Virus record (IMG/VR): IMGVR_UViG_3300046455_000309
Span: 1-27,563 of that record
Direction: 5' to 3' (one strand)
Length of the DNA: 27,563 nt
From: a virus
Of this stretch, positions 21,595 through 27,563 are shown one piece after another; position 1 is the stretch's first letter, and each line of letters starts with the position of its first letter. The notes under the pieces are model-generated. The model saw only the letters and a program-made list of their open reading frames with translations. It was not told the DNA's origin and searched no databases. A program made the position numbers and the translations under genes.

Positions 21595-22082
21595 TGTCTG
21601 GCGAAACGATCCTCACTTTCATCGGCAACGTCGTCGCCGACCCCGAACTCCGGTTCACCCCGGGCGGTGCCGCCGTCACCAACTTCCGCATGGCCTCGAC
21701 CCCCCGCACGTTCGACAAGCAGGCCAACGAGTGGAAAGACGGCGAGCCCCTGTTCCTGTCCGTCGCCGTATGGCGCCAGCAGGCCGAGCACGTCGCCGAG
21801 ACCCTCACCCGAGGCATGCGCGTGATCGTCGTCGGCCAGCTCACTCAACGCCAGTACGAGGCCAACGACGGCACCAAGCGCAGCAGCTACGAAATCAAGG
21901 CCGAGGAAGTCGCGCCCAGCCTGAAAACCGCCACCGCCACCGTCACCAAGGCCAACGGCCAGAACAACGGCGGCACCTCGACCGGCGGATACGGCCAGCA
22001 GCCCCAGCAGCGCAGCGGATACGGCCAGCAGCAGCCCCAGAGCGACCCATGGGCGACCAACAGCCAAGAGCCCCCGTTCTAG
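21594..22082 (+). CDS. ssb: Single-stranded DNA-binding protein
   Basis: A 162-residue protein. The OB fold spans residues 1-110: [80 protein letters not shown]. The linker is rich in Gly, Gln and Tyr ([18 protein letters not shown]). The C-terminus [10 protein letters not shown] ends in the PPF tip that binds partner proteins, though it is less acidic than the usual DDEPPF. It coats single strands in replication and recombination and would work with the ERF protein. The start is set by the TGATG overlap with the HNH gene. Confidence 0.97.
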   Translation: MSGETILTFIGNVVADPELRFTPGGAAVTNFRMASTPRTFDKQANEWKDGEPLFLSVAVWRQQAEHVAETLTRGMRVIVVGQLTQRQYEANDGTKRSSYEIKAEEVAPSLKTATATVTKANGQNNGGTSTGGYGQQPQQRSGYGQQQPQSDPWATNSQEPPF

Positions 22083-22159
22083 CCCCCTCGACCGCGACCG
22101 GACGCCGCGCCGCCCACGCGCGCGAGCACCTCGACCACCCGAGACCAGGAGACCGCCCC

Positions 22160-22633
22160 GTGCCTACGCCCGAAGCCATCGCCGCCGCCGTCAAGTCCCT
22201 CGCCGCCGCCGGACAGTGTGGCTACGCCCTGCTCTACGGCCAGCCGTGCCCCGTCCACGACAATGGCGTCCCCGCGCAGGCCACCATCACCGTCAAGCCG
22301 CAGGCCGTCGACCCCGAGCTGTTGACGGTCGAGATCAACTCCCAGGGCATCCCGCCGGCCGACATCGCGCACGCGCTGCGCCAGGCCGCCGAGCAGCTCG
22401 ACAAGGAGGCCCGCGCCGCGGCCGTCAACGCCGTGCCCACCGTCGGGAACCGGTACGTGAAGCGAGCCGCCCCCGACGCCGGCCGCATCGTCGCCGTCAC
22501 CAACGTGTGGAAGGCCCACGACGGACACATCGCCGTGGCCTACGAGTGGGGCGACCACGGCCAGTGTGGCAGCGCATGCCCGCTCGACGTGTTCCACCGC
22601 ACCTACGAGCCGGCCGCCGAGGCGCAGCGATGA
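22160..22633 (+). CDS. Protein of unknown function
   Basis: A 157-residue protein with AGGAG at 22147-22151 and a GTG start. The N-terminus (AAAGQCGYALLYGQPCPVHD) has a C..8..C..H arrangement. The C-terminus contains AVAYEWGDHGQCGSACPLDV, another CxxxC pair. The middle is one long helix (DIAHALRQAAEQLDKEARAA). No family is recognised. It follows ssb with a 77-base gap that shows no clear signal beyond the SD. The stop overlaps the next ATG. Confidence 0.7.
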   Translation: MPTPEAIAAAVKSLAAAGQCGYALLYGQPCPVHDNGVPAQATITVKPQAVDPELLTVEINSQGIPPADIAHALRQAAEQLDKEARAAAVNAVPTVGNRYVKRAAPDAGRIVAVTNVWKAHDGHIAVAYEWGDHGQCGSACPLDVFHRTYEPAAEAQR

Positions 22634-22923
22634 GCGTCGTCGCCGAGACCGTCGCCCAGCTCGCCGCCGCCGTCGGAGTCTCGGCCGCCCTCGCCGTCCT
22701 GATCACCCGCCGCGACCCGGGCCCCCTCGCCCGCCGCGACCGCGCCGGCCGCACCGCCCGACAGCGCGCCCAAGACGACCGCGACCTACTGCGCCTCGCC
22801 CACAACTCCCGCCGCAAGGACCGCACCCCGATGATCCCCGCCCCCCTCGCCAACGACGAGCGCTCCCCCGATTGGTGCCACCGCCACGGATGCCACCGCA
22901 GCCAATGCCCCGGGCCCGAGTGA
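22630..22923 (+). CDS. Small protein with N-terminal membrane segment and Cys/His tail
   Basis: A 97-residue protein coupled by ATGA. Residues 6-26 are hydrophobic (TVAQLAAAVGVSAALAVLIT), followed by a very basic helix (RRDRAGRTARQRAQDDRDLL). The tail WCHRHGCHRSQCPGPE could bind zinc. A membrane anchor with a basic cytoplasmic segment would keep it at the inner membrane. The function is unknown. The stop overlaps the next GTG (GTGA). Confidence 0.65.
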   Translation: MSVVAETVAQLAAAVGVSAALAVLITRRDPGPLARRDRAGRTARQRAQDDRDLLRLAHNSRRKDRTPMIPAPLANDERSPDWCHRHGCHRSQCPGPE

Positions 22924-23099
22924 CCGAGCCGCAACGGGCGCCCCTGCTCGCCGGGGCGCCCCTCACCCCCGAGGCGTGGCAAGACCTGTACGCCCGCAAC
23001 CGCCGCGCCGGCATCCCGCCCGGAACCCGCATCACCGCCGAGCTCGCCCGCCAACTCTTGACCCCCGAGGAGCGCCCCTCATGGCCCGCCGACTCGTGA
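22920..23099 (+). CDS. Small protein of unknown function
   Basis: A 59-residue protein with a GTG start in a GTGA overlap. PLTPEAWQDLYARNRRAGIP then GTRITAELARQLLTPEERPS is helical, with no motif I can name. It overlaps the next gene by 19 bases, and its own end carries that gene's GAGGAG SD (23067-23072). Confidence 0.6.
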   Translation: MTEPQRAPLLAGAPLTPEAWQDLYARNRRAGIPPGTRITAELARQLLTPEERPSWPADS

Positions 23100-23395
23100 A
23101 CGACGACCACCAGATGTTCCGCGTCCTGATCGTCAACCGGCAGCGCCGCGAAAACCCCAACTGGGAACGCGGCAACCTCGACTCCCCACGCTTCCTGTGG
23201 GACGGCCCCGAACACACCACGCCGTACGGCCCGTACAACACGCTCGGCGCCGCCCGCGGGCAGCTCACGTTCCACACGGTCGACGCCTACGGCAACCCGA
23301 AAGCCGGCGTCGTGTCCGGTCACATCGAGCAGGCCGAGACCGTATGGACGCCCGTGGACACCGCCCGCCCCGAGGCCGAGGGGAACGCCCGATGA
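23081..23395 (+). CDS. Small protein of unknown function
   Basis: A 104-residue protein with GAGGAG at 23067-23072, inside the previous gene. It contains FRVLIVNRQRRENPNWERGN, YGPYNTLGAARGQLTFHTVD and GVVSGHIEQAETVWTPVD. The alternation of short strands around 'GpY.tlgaArg.lt' and a final 'G.ie.a...W.p.' resembles a small actinophage early-protein family of unknown function. It is coupled to the next gene by ATGA. Confidence 0.7.
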   Translation: MARRLVNDDHQMFRVLIVNRQRRENPNWERGNLDSPRFLWDGPEHTTPYGPYNTLGAARGQLTFHTVDAYGNPKAGVVSGHIEQAETVWTPVDTARPEAEGNAR

Positions 23396-24384
23396 CCCGC
23401 CGCACCATGGCCGAGCGCAAGCGCCGCGCATCCGAACGCGACGCCCGCCGCGAGTCCCTGCTCGTCCTGCTCTCACGCACCCGCCGCGGCGTCGCCCTCA
23501 CCCCGGCCGAGGCCGCACTCCTGTTCGCCCACGTCGAGGTAGAGCTCGCCGAGGCCGACGAGTTGCGCCGCAGCGTCGCCGGGCAGCAGACCGCCATACA
23601 GGCCGCGGGCCGCCGCGCCGACGCAGCCGACGCCGTCATCGTCGAGGTAGAGCAGGACCGCGACCAGGCGCGCGCCGAGCTCGCCGAGCTCCAGGCCGCC
23701 GCCAAGCAGGCCCAGCAGCGCGCCCGCGTCGAGCGCTCCGCCCCGGACGCCGAGCACGCCGCCATGAACCGGCACCTCGACGGCATGCGCACCCGCGCCC
23801 AGAAGGCCGAGCGGAGCCTCGCCGGCTACGTCAGCGTGTTCGGGCCCGACGCGGTCGACAACTTCCACACCATGCAGCACCGCGCCAAGCAGGCCGAGGC
23901 CGCCATCGCCCGCGTCCGCGACACCGCCCACCGCATGCGCGCCGGATCACCCGAGGGCGCAGCAGCCATCTACGCCGACCGCATCGAGCAGGCCCTCGCC
24001 GACGACCCGTACGCCCTCACCCCCGAACAGACCGCCGTACACGCCGCGTTCGGCGCCGCCGCCGACAGCGCCGAGGCCCGCCTCGCCGAGCAGCAGCGCG
24101 CACACGAGATCGAGCTCGCGACCGCCCTCCGCACCCACGCCGCGGACGCCGAACAGTGGCGCGCCTACGGCAATAACGCAGCGGAGCAGGCCGCCACCGA
24201 GCGCCGCCGCGGCGACGGATGGAAGCGGCACGCCCTCGACGCCGACCACAAGGCCGACCGATACCGCCTCGCATGGTTCGCCGCCCGCCGCGACCGCAAG
24301 GCCGACCGCGCCGCCATGGCCGCCGAGCTCCCGTTCGTCGAGGCCGGCCGCCGCCTGCTCGCCGTCATGCAGGCCCAGCAGTAA
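23392..24384 (+). CDS. Long coiled-coil protein of unknown function
   Basis: A 330-residue protein coupled by ATGA. It is almost all helix, Ala/Glu/Arg-rich, with heptad-like stretches (LRRSVAGQQTAIQAAGRRAD, VEQDRDQARAELAELQAAAK, ARVRDTAHRMRAGSPEGAAA). Only a short centre (GYVSVFGPDAVDNFHTMQH) looks globular. There is no Walker or metal motif. Such proteins are common in Streptomyces phage early regions and remain uncharacterised. It may be a scaffold or inhibitor acting by coiled-coil pairing. A 54-base gap with an SD follows. Confidence 0.7.
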   Translation: MTRRTMAERKRRASERDARRESLLVLLSRTRRGVALTPAEAALLFAHVEVELAEADELRRSVAGQQTAIQAAGRRADAADAVIVEVEQDRDQARAELAELQAAAKQAQQRARVERSAPDAEHAAMNRHLDGMRTRAQKAERSLAGYVSVFGPDAVDNFHTMQHRAKQAEAAIARVRDTAHRMRAGSPEGAAAIYADRIEQALADDPYALTPEQTAVHAAFGAAADSAEARLAEQQRAHEIELATALRTHAADAEQWRAYGNNAAEQAATERRRGDGWKRHALDADHKADRYRLAWFAARRDRKADRAAMAAELPFVEAGRRLLAVMQAQQ

Positions 24385-24438
24385 CCGAGCAGTCGCCCGC
24401 AACCCACCGCCCCGCCCGGTCCCGAAGGAGCCCCGCCC

Positions 24439-25281
24439 ATGAGCGCCGCCGTGCACGCCATCCGACCCGACGCCGCCGACTACCTCACCCGCCGCCAGGC
24501 CGCCGACGACCTCACCGCGATACGCGAGCAGTGGGGCGACCTGCTCGCCGCCATCGACCGCGCCCCCGCCGCCGAGTGGCCGCCCCGCGAGACCCGCTCA
24601 TTTCTCGACCACGTCGAGCACCAGGCCGCCGAGGACGAGCCGACCGGGCGCAGCCTCGGCCGTACGCCGCTCACCCTCCGGGAGCACCCTGCCCCGTTGA
24701 ACCTCGCCGCCCTCGACGCCGCATGCGACGTCGAGCGGGCCCTGTTCGAGCTCGCCGACACCCTCGCCGCCGCTGTGCAGCGCGCCCCCCGCCGCCTCGC
24801 CGTCGTCACCAGCCAAGCCCAGAACCCGCGCAAGGTGGCCGACCGCGCCGACCGTGACGACCCCGCCCGATGGCACTACCAGGCGCCCACCTCGCCCGGC
24901 AGCCGCGCGTACGGGCTCCATTGGGCCGCAGTGTGGATCGAGGGCCGCGTGTTGGGCGAAGACCTCGACCGCGGCCTGTTCCGGCCGCTCCCGGCCCGCC
25001 TGCTCGACGAGGCCGCCGCCGTGGCGCGCCGGGCGCGGGCCGACGTCGAGCGGGCCCTACAGCGCGACGGGCGCACGGTGCACCTCGACACCCCGTGCCC
25101 GTACTGCGCCGGCGAGCTCACCGGTGCCACGCAGGTTGGGGGCGAGCCGTTCGTGTGGTGCGCCCGGGGCGAGGCGTGCCCGGCCCCCGTGGTCCTCGAC
25201 CGGCGCCGGCGAATGTGGCGGGGCGCCGACATGGTCACGTTGTGGGTGGCCATGGACGCCGCCCGAAAGCGGGGCGAGTAG
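24439..25281 (+). CDS. Protein of unknown function with C-terminal zinc ribbon
   Basis: A 280-residue protein with AAGGAG at 24425-24430, eight bases before the ATG. The first half is helical (DYLTRRQAADDLTAIREQWG, LDAACDVERALFELADTLAA). Residues about 145-215 have HYQAPTSPGSRAYGLHWAAV and VWIEGRVLGEDLDRGLFRPL. The C-terminal 60 residues form a zinc ribbon (PCPYCAGELTG ... WCARGEACPAP) and a helix (MWRGADMVTLWVAMDAARKR). This resembles a family found widely in Streptomyces phages (DUF7341-like) whose role is unknown. It closes the long coupled gene cluster. Confidence 0.75.
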   Translation: MSAAVHAIRPDAADYLTRRQAADDLTAIREQWGDLLAAIDRAPAAEWPPRETRSFLDHVEHQAAEDEPTGRSLGRTPLTLREHPAPLNLAALDAACDVERALFELADTLAAAVQRAPRRLAVVTSQAQNPRKVADRADRDDPARWHYQAPTSPGSRAYGLHWAAVWIEGRVLGEDLDRGLFRPLPARLLDEAAAVARRARADVERALQRDGRTVHLDTPCPYCAGELTGATQVGGEPFVWCARGEACPAPVVLDRRRRMWRGADMVTLWVAMDAARKRGE

Positions 25282-25341
25282 CAGCAGGCGTAACGGGCGG
25301 GGCGTGCCGGGCAGTTGGGTGCGCCCCTTTCCTCGAACCTC

Positions 25342-25377
25342 TTGTGAACCAAGTTCAGAACGCAGTACAGTTGCGTT
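25342..25377 (+). promoter_or_regulatory. Promoter with overlapping inverted repeat
   Basis: TTGTGA (25342-25347) and TACAGT (25366-25371) are 18 bases apart. AACGCA (25359-25364) and TGCGTT (25372-25377) form a perfect inverted repeat centred on the -10 box. The local sequence is AT-richer than its surroundings. It lies in a 146-base gap and would drive the gene at 25428. Confidence 0.7.
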
Positions 25378-25427
25378 CCCGCCGGACGTCACCCGGCACC
25401 ACCTCGACCGCCAAGGGAGCAACCCCC

Positions 25428-25925
25428 ATGAGCGCAGTCACCATCCCCGGCGCCCTCGCCGACCACATCACCGCCAGCAACCCCCGCAACGTCGTACTAC
25501 GCGCCACCCTCGACAACGCCCGCCGAGGCCGCGGCCGAACCCTCATCATCGAACCCAGCGGCACCCACGTGCTGCACCTCATCAGCGCGCACGCCGAGGC
25601 CTTGCTCATCAACCGCGGCTTGCATACCCCCGCCGAGATCCGCGCCGCCCGCACCTGGATTGACCGCATCGGCCACGCCCCCACCGAGTTCACCGCCGCC
25701 CAGTCCGCCGACCGGTACATCGCCCGCGAGTTCCCGGCCGTCGCCGACCTGCTCAACATCAACCGCCAGGCCGCCGACGACGAGGCCCGCTACGCCGCCG
25801 CACTCGTCACCGAGGCCGAGGCCACCGAGGGCACGTGGCGAGGTGAGTGGATCGGCCCCCGCGTCGACGACGCCCTGTTCACCATGGACACCAGCGACGC
25901 CGAACAGGGCGCTCTTTTCGCGTAA
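25428..25925 (+). CDS. Protein of unknown function under its own promoter
   Basis: A 165-residue protein with AAGGGAG at 25413-25419. It opens with AVTIPGALADHITASNPRNV then VVLRATLDNARRGRGRTLII and HVLHLISAHAEALLINRGLH. A fold of helices and strands with 'TPAEIRAARTWIDRIG' near residue 70 follows. The C-terminus TMDTSDAEQGALFA is acidic with a hydrophobic tip. No catalytic motif is seen and I do not know the family. Having its own promoter, outside the coupled cluster, suggests different timing. Confidence 0.7.
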   Translation: MSAVTIPGALADHITASNPRNVVLRATLDNARRGRGRTLIIEPSGTHVLHLISAHAEALLINRGLHTPAEIRAARTWIDRIGHAPTEFTAAQSADRYIAREFPAVADLLNINRQAADDEARYAAALVTEAEATEGTWRGEWIGPRVDDALFTMDTSDAEQGALFA

Positions 25926-25931
25926 CCCACC

Positions 25932-25957
25932 GGGCCCGCCTCGACCGGGGCGGGCCC
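25932..25957 (+). terminator. Perfect GC hairpin
   Basis: GGGCCCGCC (25932-25940) pairs with GGCGGGCCC (25949-25957), with an 8-base loop, seven bases after a stop codon. There is no T-run. The type matches 17892 and 26461, so this phage may use T-less hairpins as terminators or mRNA ends. Confidence 0.5.
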
Positions 25958-25981
25958 CACCGAAGGACAGGACACGGAACC

Positions 25982-26446
25982 ATGAGCAGCGACGAGCACC
26001 AGGCCACCGAGCAGCAGGCCCGCGACATCGAGGCCCTGCTCGCCCGCGCGCGCCTCGCCGACCGGCCGCCCATGACCGCGGCAGACAAGCTCCGCGCGCA
26101 GACCCTCGCCGCCATCGCCCAGTTTGAACGCGAGACCCGCGCCGCCGCCGTCGAGACCGGCCGCGACCCGTTCGAGCAGGTGCGCCACATCGCCGACGGG
26201 TACGCCGACGCGAAGGACGACGCCGAGCAGCTCGCCGACTACCTCGACCACCTCGGCAACGAACTCACCCTCGCCGACGTCCGAGCGCTGCGCCTCGCCA
26301 CCCAGGCCGGCGCAGACGTCACCCCGCATCTGATCTGCCAGGCCATCGACCAAGGACGCAAGGCCGCAGACGTCGCCCGCGAGCTCGGCGTATCCGAGGG
26401 GTACGTCTACCGGATCTTGCGCGAGCGCCCCACCGGCGCCCAGTAG
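25982..26446 (+). CDS. Helical protein with C-terminal helix-turn-helix
   Basis: A 154-residue protein starting at ATG; the upstream SD is weak (AAGGACAG at 25963-25970). The first 110 residues are helical and acidic (QARDIEALLARARLADRPPM, VRHIADGYADAKDDAEQLAD). The C-terminal 30 residues (AIDQGRKAADVARELGVSEG, YVYRILRERP) are an HTH of the resolvase/Hin type, with 'gr...dvA.elGvs.gyvyrilre'. It is probably a DNA-binding regulator. It is followed within 80 bases by a second HTH protein gene. Confidence 0.7.
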   Translation: MSSDEHQATEQQARDIEALLARARLADRPPMTAADKLRAQTLAAIAQFERETRAAAVETGRDPFEQVRHIADGYADAKDDAEQLADYLDHLGNELTLADVRALRLATQAGADVTPHLICQAIDQGRKAADVARELGVSEGYVYRILRERPTGAQ

Positions 26447-26460
26447 CCCGCAGACAGACG

Positions 26461-26499
26461 CGGGCCCGCACACGGTGACGTCACCACCGGGCGGGCCCG
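26461..26499. repeat. Nested palindrome between two HTH genes
   Basis: CGGGCCCGC (26461-26469) pairs with GCGGGCCCG (26491-26499). In the loop lies GGTGACGTCACC (26474-26485), a perfect 12-bp palindrome. The outer stem looks like the phage's other GC hairpins. The inner palindrome looks like a protein-binding site, perhaps for one of the flanking HTH proteins. Confidence 0.6.
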
Positions 26500-26521
26500 A
26501 CTAACCACGGGAGCAACCCCC

Positions 26522-26929
26522 ATGGCCACCACCCACCCTATCGACCCCGAGCGCACCGCCCGCCACGCCGAGGTGCGCCGCCTCGCCGACGAGGAGCAGC
26601 TCAGCAACCGCGCCATTGCGCGCCAGCTCGGCATGCACCACACCACCGTGGGCCGCATCCTGCGCACCACCCCCGCACCGGACGCACCGCCGGAGCACAC
26701 CACCACCGCGCCAACGGTGCGCACCACCCCCGTGACCAGCGGAGCAGGCCCACGCACCTCCCAGCTCGTACACGAGCTCGACCCGCGGCTGATCCAAGAT
26801 CTCAACGTCCTCATGGCCGGGAGTGGTGCGCTTCCTGCACCACTGGCGCGCGCCATCCATGCCGCCGCCCAGCACCGCCGCGCCCAGTGGCGCACCGCCA
26901 TGGAGCGCAGCGAGCAGGCCGCCCAGTGA
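26522..26929 (+). CDS. HTH DNA-binding protein
   Basis: A 135-residue protein with GGGAG at 26509-26513. Residues about 14-47 (RHAEVRRLADEEQLSNRAIA, RQLGMHHTTVGRILRTT) are an HTH of the resolvase/terminase-small-subunit type. A Thr/Pro-rich linker follows, then a helical C-terminus (LDPRLIQDLNVLMAGSG, APLARAIHAAAQHRRAQWRT). Its architecture suits a regulator or a DNA-recognition subunit. The partial gene at 27342 has a similar N-terminal HTH, so the two may be paralogues. Confidence 0.75.
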   Translation: MATTHPIDPERTARHAEVRRLADEEQLSNRAIARQLGMHHTTVGRILRTTPAPDAPPEHTTTAPTVRTTPVTSGAGPRTSQLVHELDPRLIQDLNVLMAGSGALPAPLARAIHAAAQHRRAQWRTAMERSEQAAQ

Positions 26930-26966
26930 CCGGCGACCGGTCGCGCCAGCCGTCGCGCACCCACGG

Positions 26967-26996
26967 TTGCGCCGTTATCGATCCGTGACCTACAGT
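26967..26996 (+). promoter_or_regulatory. Promoter upstream of the Acb2-like gene
   Basis: TTGCGC (26967-26972) and TACAGT (26991-26996) are 18 bases apart. TACAGTTG is shared exactly with the promoter at 25366. Transcription should start near 27003, about 100 bases before the gene at 27106. Confidence 0.7.
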
Positions 26997-27047
26997 TGGC
27001 CGCGTCTCCGCCGTGCCCGGACACCGGGCGCCGCGTCCGCAGACCAC

Positions 27048-27078
27048 ACGCCCCGCCGAACCCCCCACGGCGGGGCGT
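27048..27078 (+). terminator. Leader hairpin before the Acb2-like gene
   Basis: ACGCCCCGCCG (27048-27058) pairs perfectly over 11 bases with CGGCGGGGCGT (27068-27078), followed by TC. It lies inside the untranslated leader of the predicted transcript from 26991, 28 bases before the ATG. It may be an attenuator, or end a leader RNA of about 75 bases. Confidence 0.6.
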
Positions 27079-27105
27079 TCGCATGCCCACCACAGAGAGG
27101 CCCCC

Positions 27106-27318
27106 ATGCAGCCCGCCGACATCGAGCACCGGTTCGCGTTCCACGCGGCCACCACCGACGAGAAGCGCGACGCCCACGCCTCCGTGCGCCAGGCATGCCG
27201 ACGCCTCGCCGACCACATCAACGAGCAGTGCCCCGACGGCCGCGAGAAGGCCCTCGCCCTCACCTCGATCGAAGAGGCGATGTTCTGGGGCAACGCCGCA
27301 TTGGCCCGCCAGACCTGA
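27106..27318 (+). CDS. Acb2/Tad1-type cyclic-nucleotide sponge (anti-CBASS)
   Basis: A 70-residue protein with GAGAGG at 27095-27100, five bases before the ATG. The pattern QPADIEHRFAFHAA, then a helix (AHASVRQACRRLADHINEQC), then PDGREKALALTSIEEAMFWG, NAALARQ matches the helical-hairpin family of Acb2, where 'D...Rf.yHpp', 'P.GREkslAlT.lEeamMWANAaIAR' are the conserved phrases. Known members are phage proteins that assemble as hexamers and sequester the cyclic di- and trinucleotide signals of CBASS; related Tad1 proteins bind Thoeris signals. The length (about 70-95 in the family) fits. Which signal this one binds is unknown. It has its own promoter and sits beside a terminase-like gene, as is common for these genes. 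Confidence 0.8.
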   Translation: MQPADIEHRFAFHAATTDEKRDAHASVRQACRRLADHINEQCPDGREKALALTSIEEAMFWGNAALARQT

Positions 27319-27341
27319 CCGCGCCGAGGGGGTGACCGACC

Positions 27342-27563
27342 ATGGCCGCCCGACCCATCGACGCCAAGGACCGCGCCGCCGTCCGCCGCCTGCACAAGCA
27401 AGGCAAGACCCGGAACGACATCGCCCGCGCCATCAAGCGCTCGCCGTCGACCGTGACGAAGATTGCGAAGGAGCTCGGCCTCACCTTCGAGCGGGGCGCC
27501 GAGGTAGTCGCCGCCACCGAGGCCCGCCGCATCGACCTCGCCGCGCGCCGCGTCGCCCTCGCC
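27342..27563 (+). CDS. HTH protein, possible terminase small subunit (partial)
   Basis: Open from the ATG at 27342 to the right edge (74 codons, no stop). GAGGGGG at 27326-27332 is the SD. Residues 8-45 (AKDRAAVRRLHKQGKTRNDI, ARAIKRSPSTVTKIAKELGL) are an HTH, followed by TFERGAEVVAATEARRIDLA. Actinophages often carry such a protein just before the large terminase; it may recognise packaging sites. The large terminase gene is not in the window, so the role is inferred. It resembles the N-terminus of the protein at 26522. Confidence 0.7.
   Translation, partial: MAARPIDAKDRAAVRRLHKQGKTRNDIARAIKRSPSTVTKIAKELGLTFERGAEVVAATEARRIDLAARRVALA

Noticed and set aside
25346-25356. LexA/SOS box (GAACCAAGTTC)
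   Set aside because: The spacer is three bases, whereas actinobacterial LexA boxes have four (GAAC-N4-GTTC); only the half-sites fit.
1-27563. tRNA or rRNA genes
   Set aside because: I saw no cloverleaf with a T-loop GTTCRANNC pattern or rRNA-like sequence; a scan with a tRNA finder would settle this.

Overview
The window is part of the genome of a temperate, tailed actinobacteriophage, most likely a Streptomyces siphovirus. The DNA is very GC-rich. Genes are packed with ATGA/GTGA stop-start overlaps, and GTG starts are frequent. The order is connector, tail genes, lysis, attachment site, integrase, early genes. That is the order of a virion or circular genome. An integrated prophage would have the integrase and the lysis genes at opposite ends. 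Both ends of the window cut through genes.

Positions 1-6850 hold a plus-strand morphogenesis operon: the end of a head-tail connector gene, head closure, an HK97-gp10-like protein, tail terminator, tail tube, a tail-assembly chaperone pair joined by a -1 frameshift, tape measure, and a large minor tail protein with a LamG-like insert. It continues with a beta-helix tail spike (6860-8491). After a strong terminator come a GH25 endolysin, a holin and a second small membrane protein (8557-10093).

Positions 10105-11714 form a cassette bounded by two terminator hairpins. It has a GntR/UTRA regulator on the minus strand, a divergent promoter overlapped by inverted-repeat operators, and three tiny coupled plus-strand genes. 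Next comes the most unusual segment, 11730-12053. A serine-integrase attP is fused to what looks like the complete 5' end of a host acyl-CoA synthetase gene: operator palindrome, promoter, Shine-Dalgarno, start and about 74 codons. It abuts the integrase stop codon. The geometry predicts that integration replaces the 5' end of the host gene and does not destroy it.

Positions 12051-14484 are a minus-strand lysogeny operon: XRE repressor, membrane protein, large serine integrase. A 295-bp divergent control region follows, in which both promoters share a TATGTTCCAC-type motif. From 14780 rightward is the plus-strand early operon: Cro-like protein, ERF single-strand annealing protein, HNH proteins, an initiator-like winged-helix protein whose gene contains six palindromic iterons (a lambda-O-like origin), a possible replication partner, SSB, and many small unknown proteins, several with zinc-binding cysteine pairs. 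The right end has two promoters of the same type (18-bp spacer, TACAGTTG), a small protein matching the Acb2/Tad1 cyclic-nucleotide sponge family (anti-CBASS), and the start of an HTH protein that may be a small terminase.

The strongest candidates for undescribed biology are the gene-restoring attP, the in-gene origin, the Acb2-like protein with its hairpin leader, and the GntR-controlled cassette. I saw no tRNA, rRNA, CRISPR array or insertion sequence.
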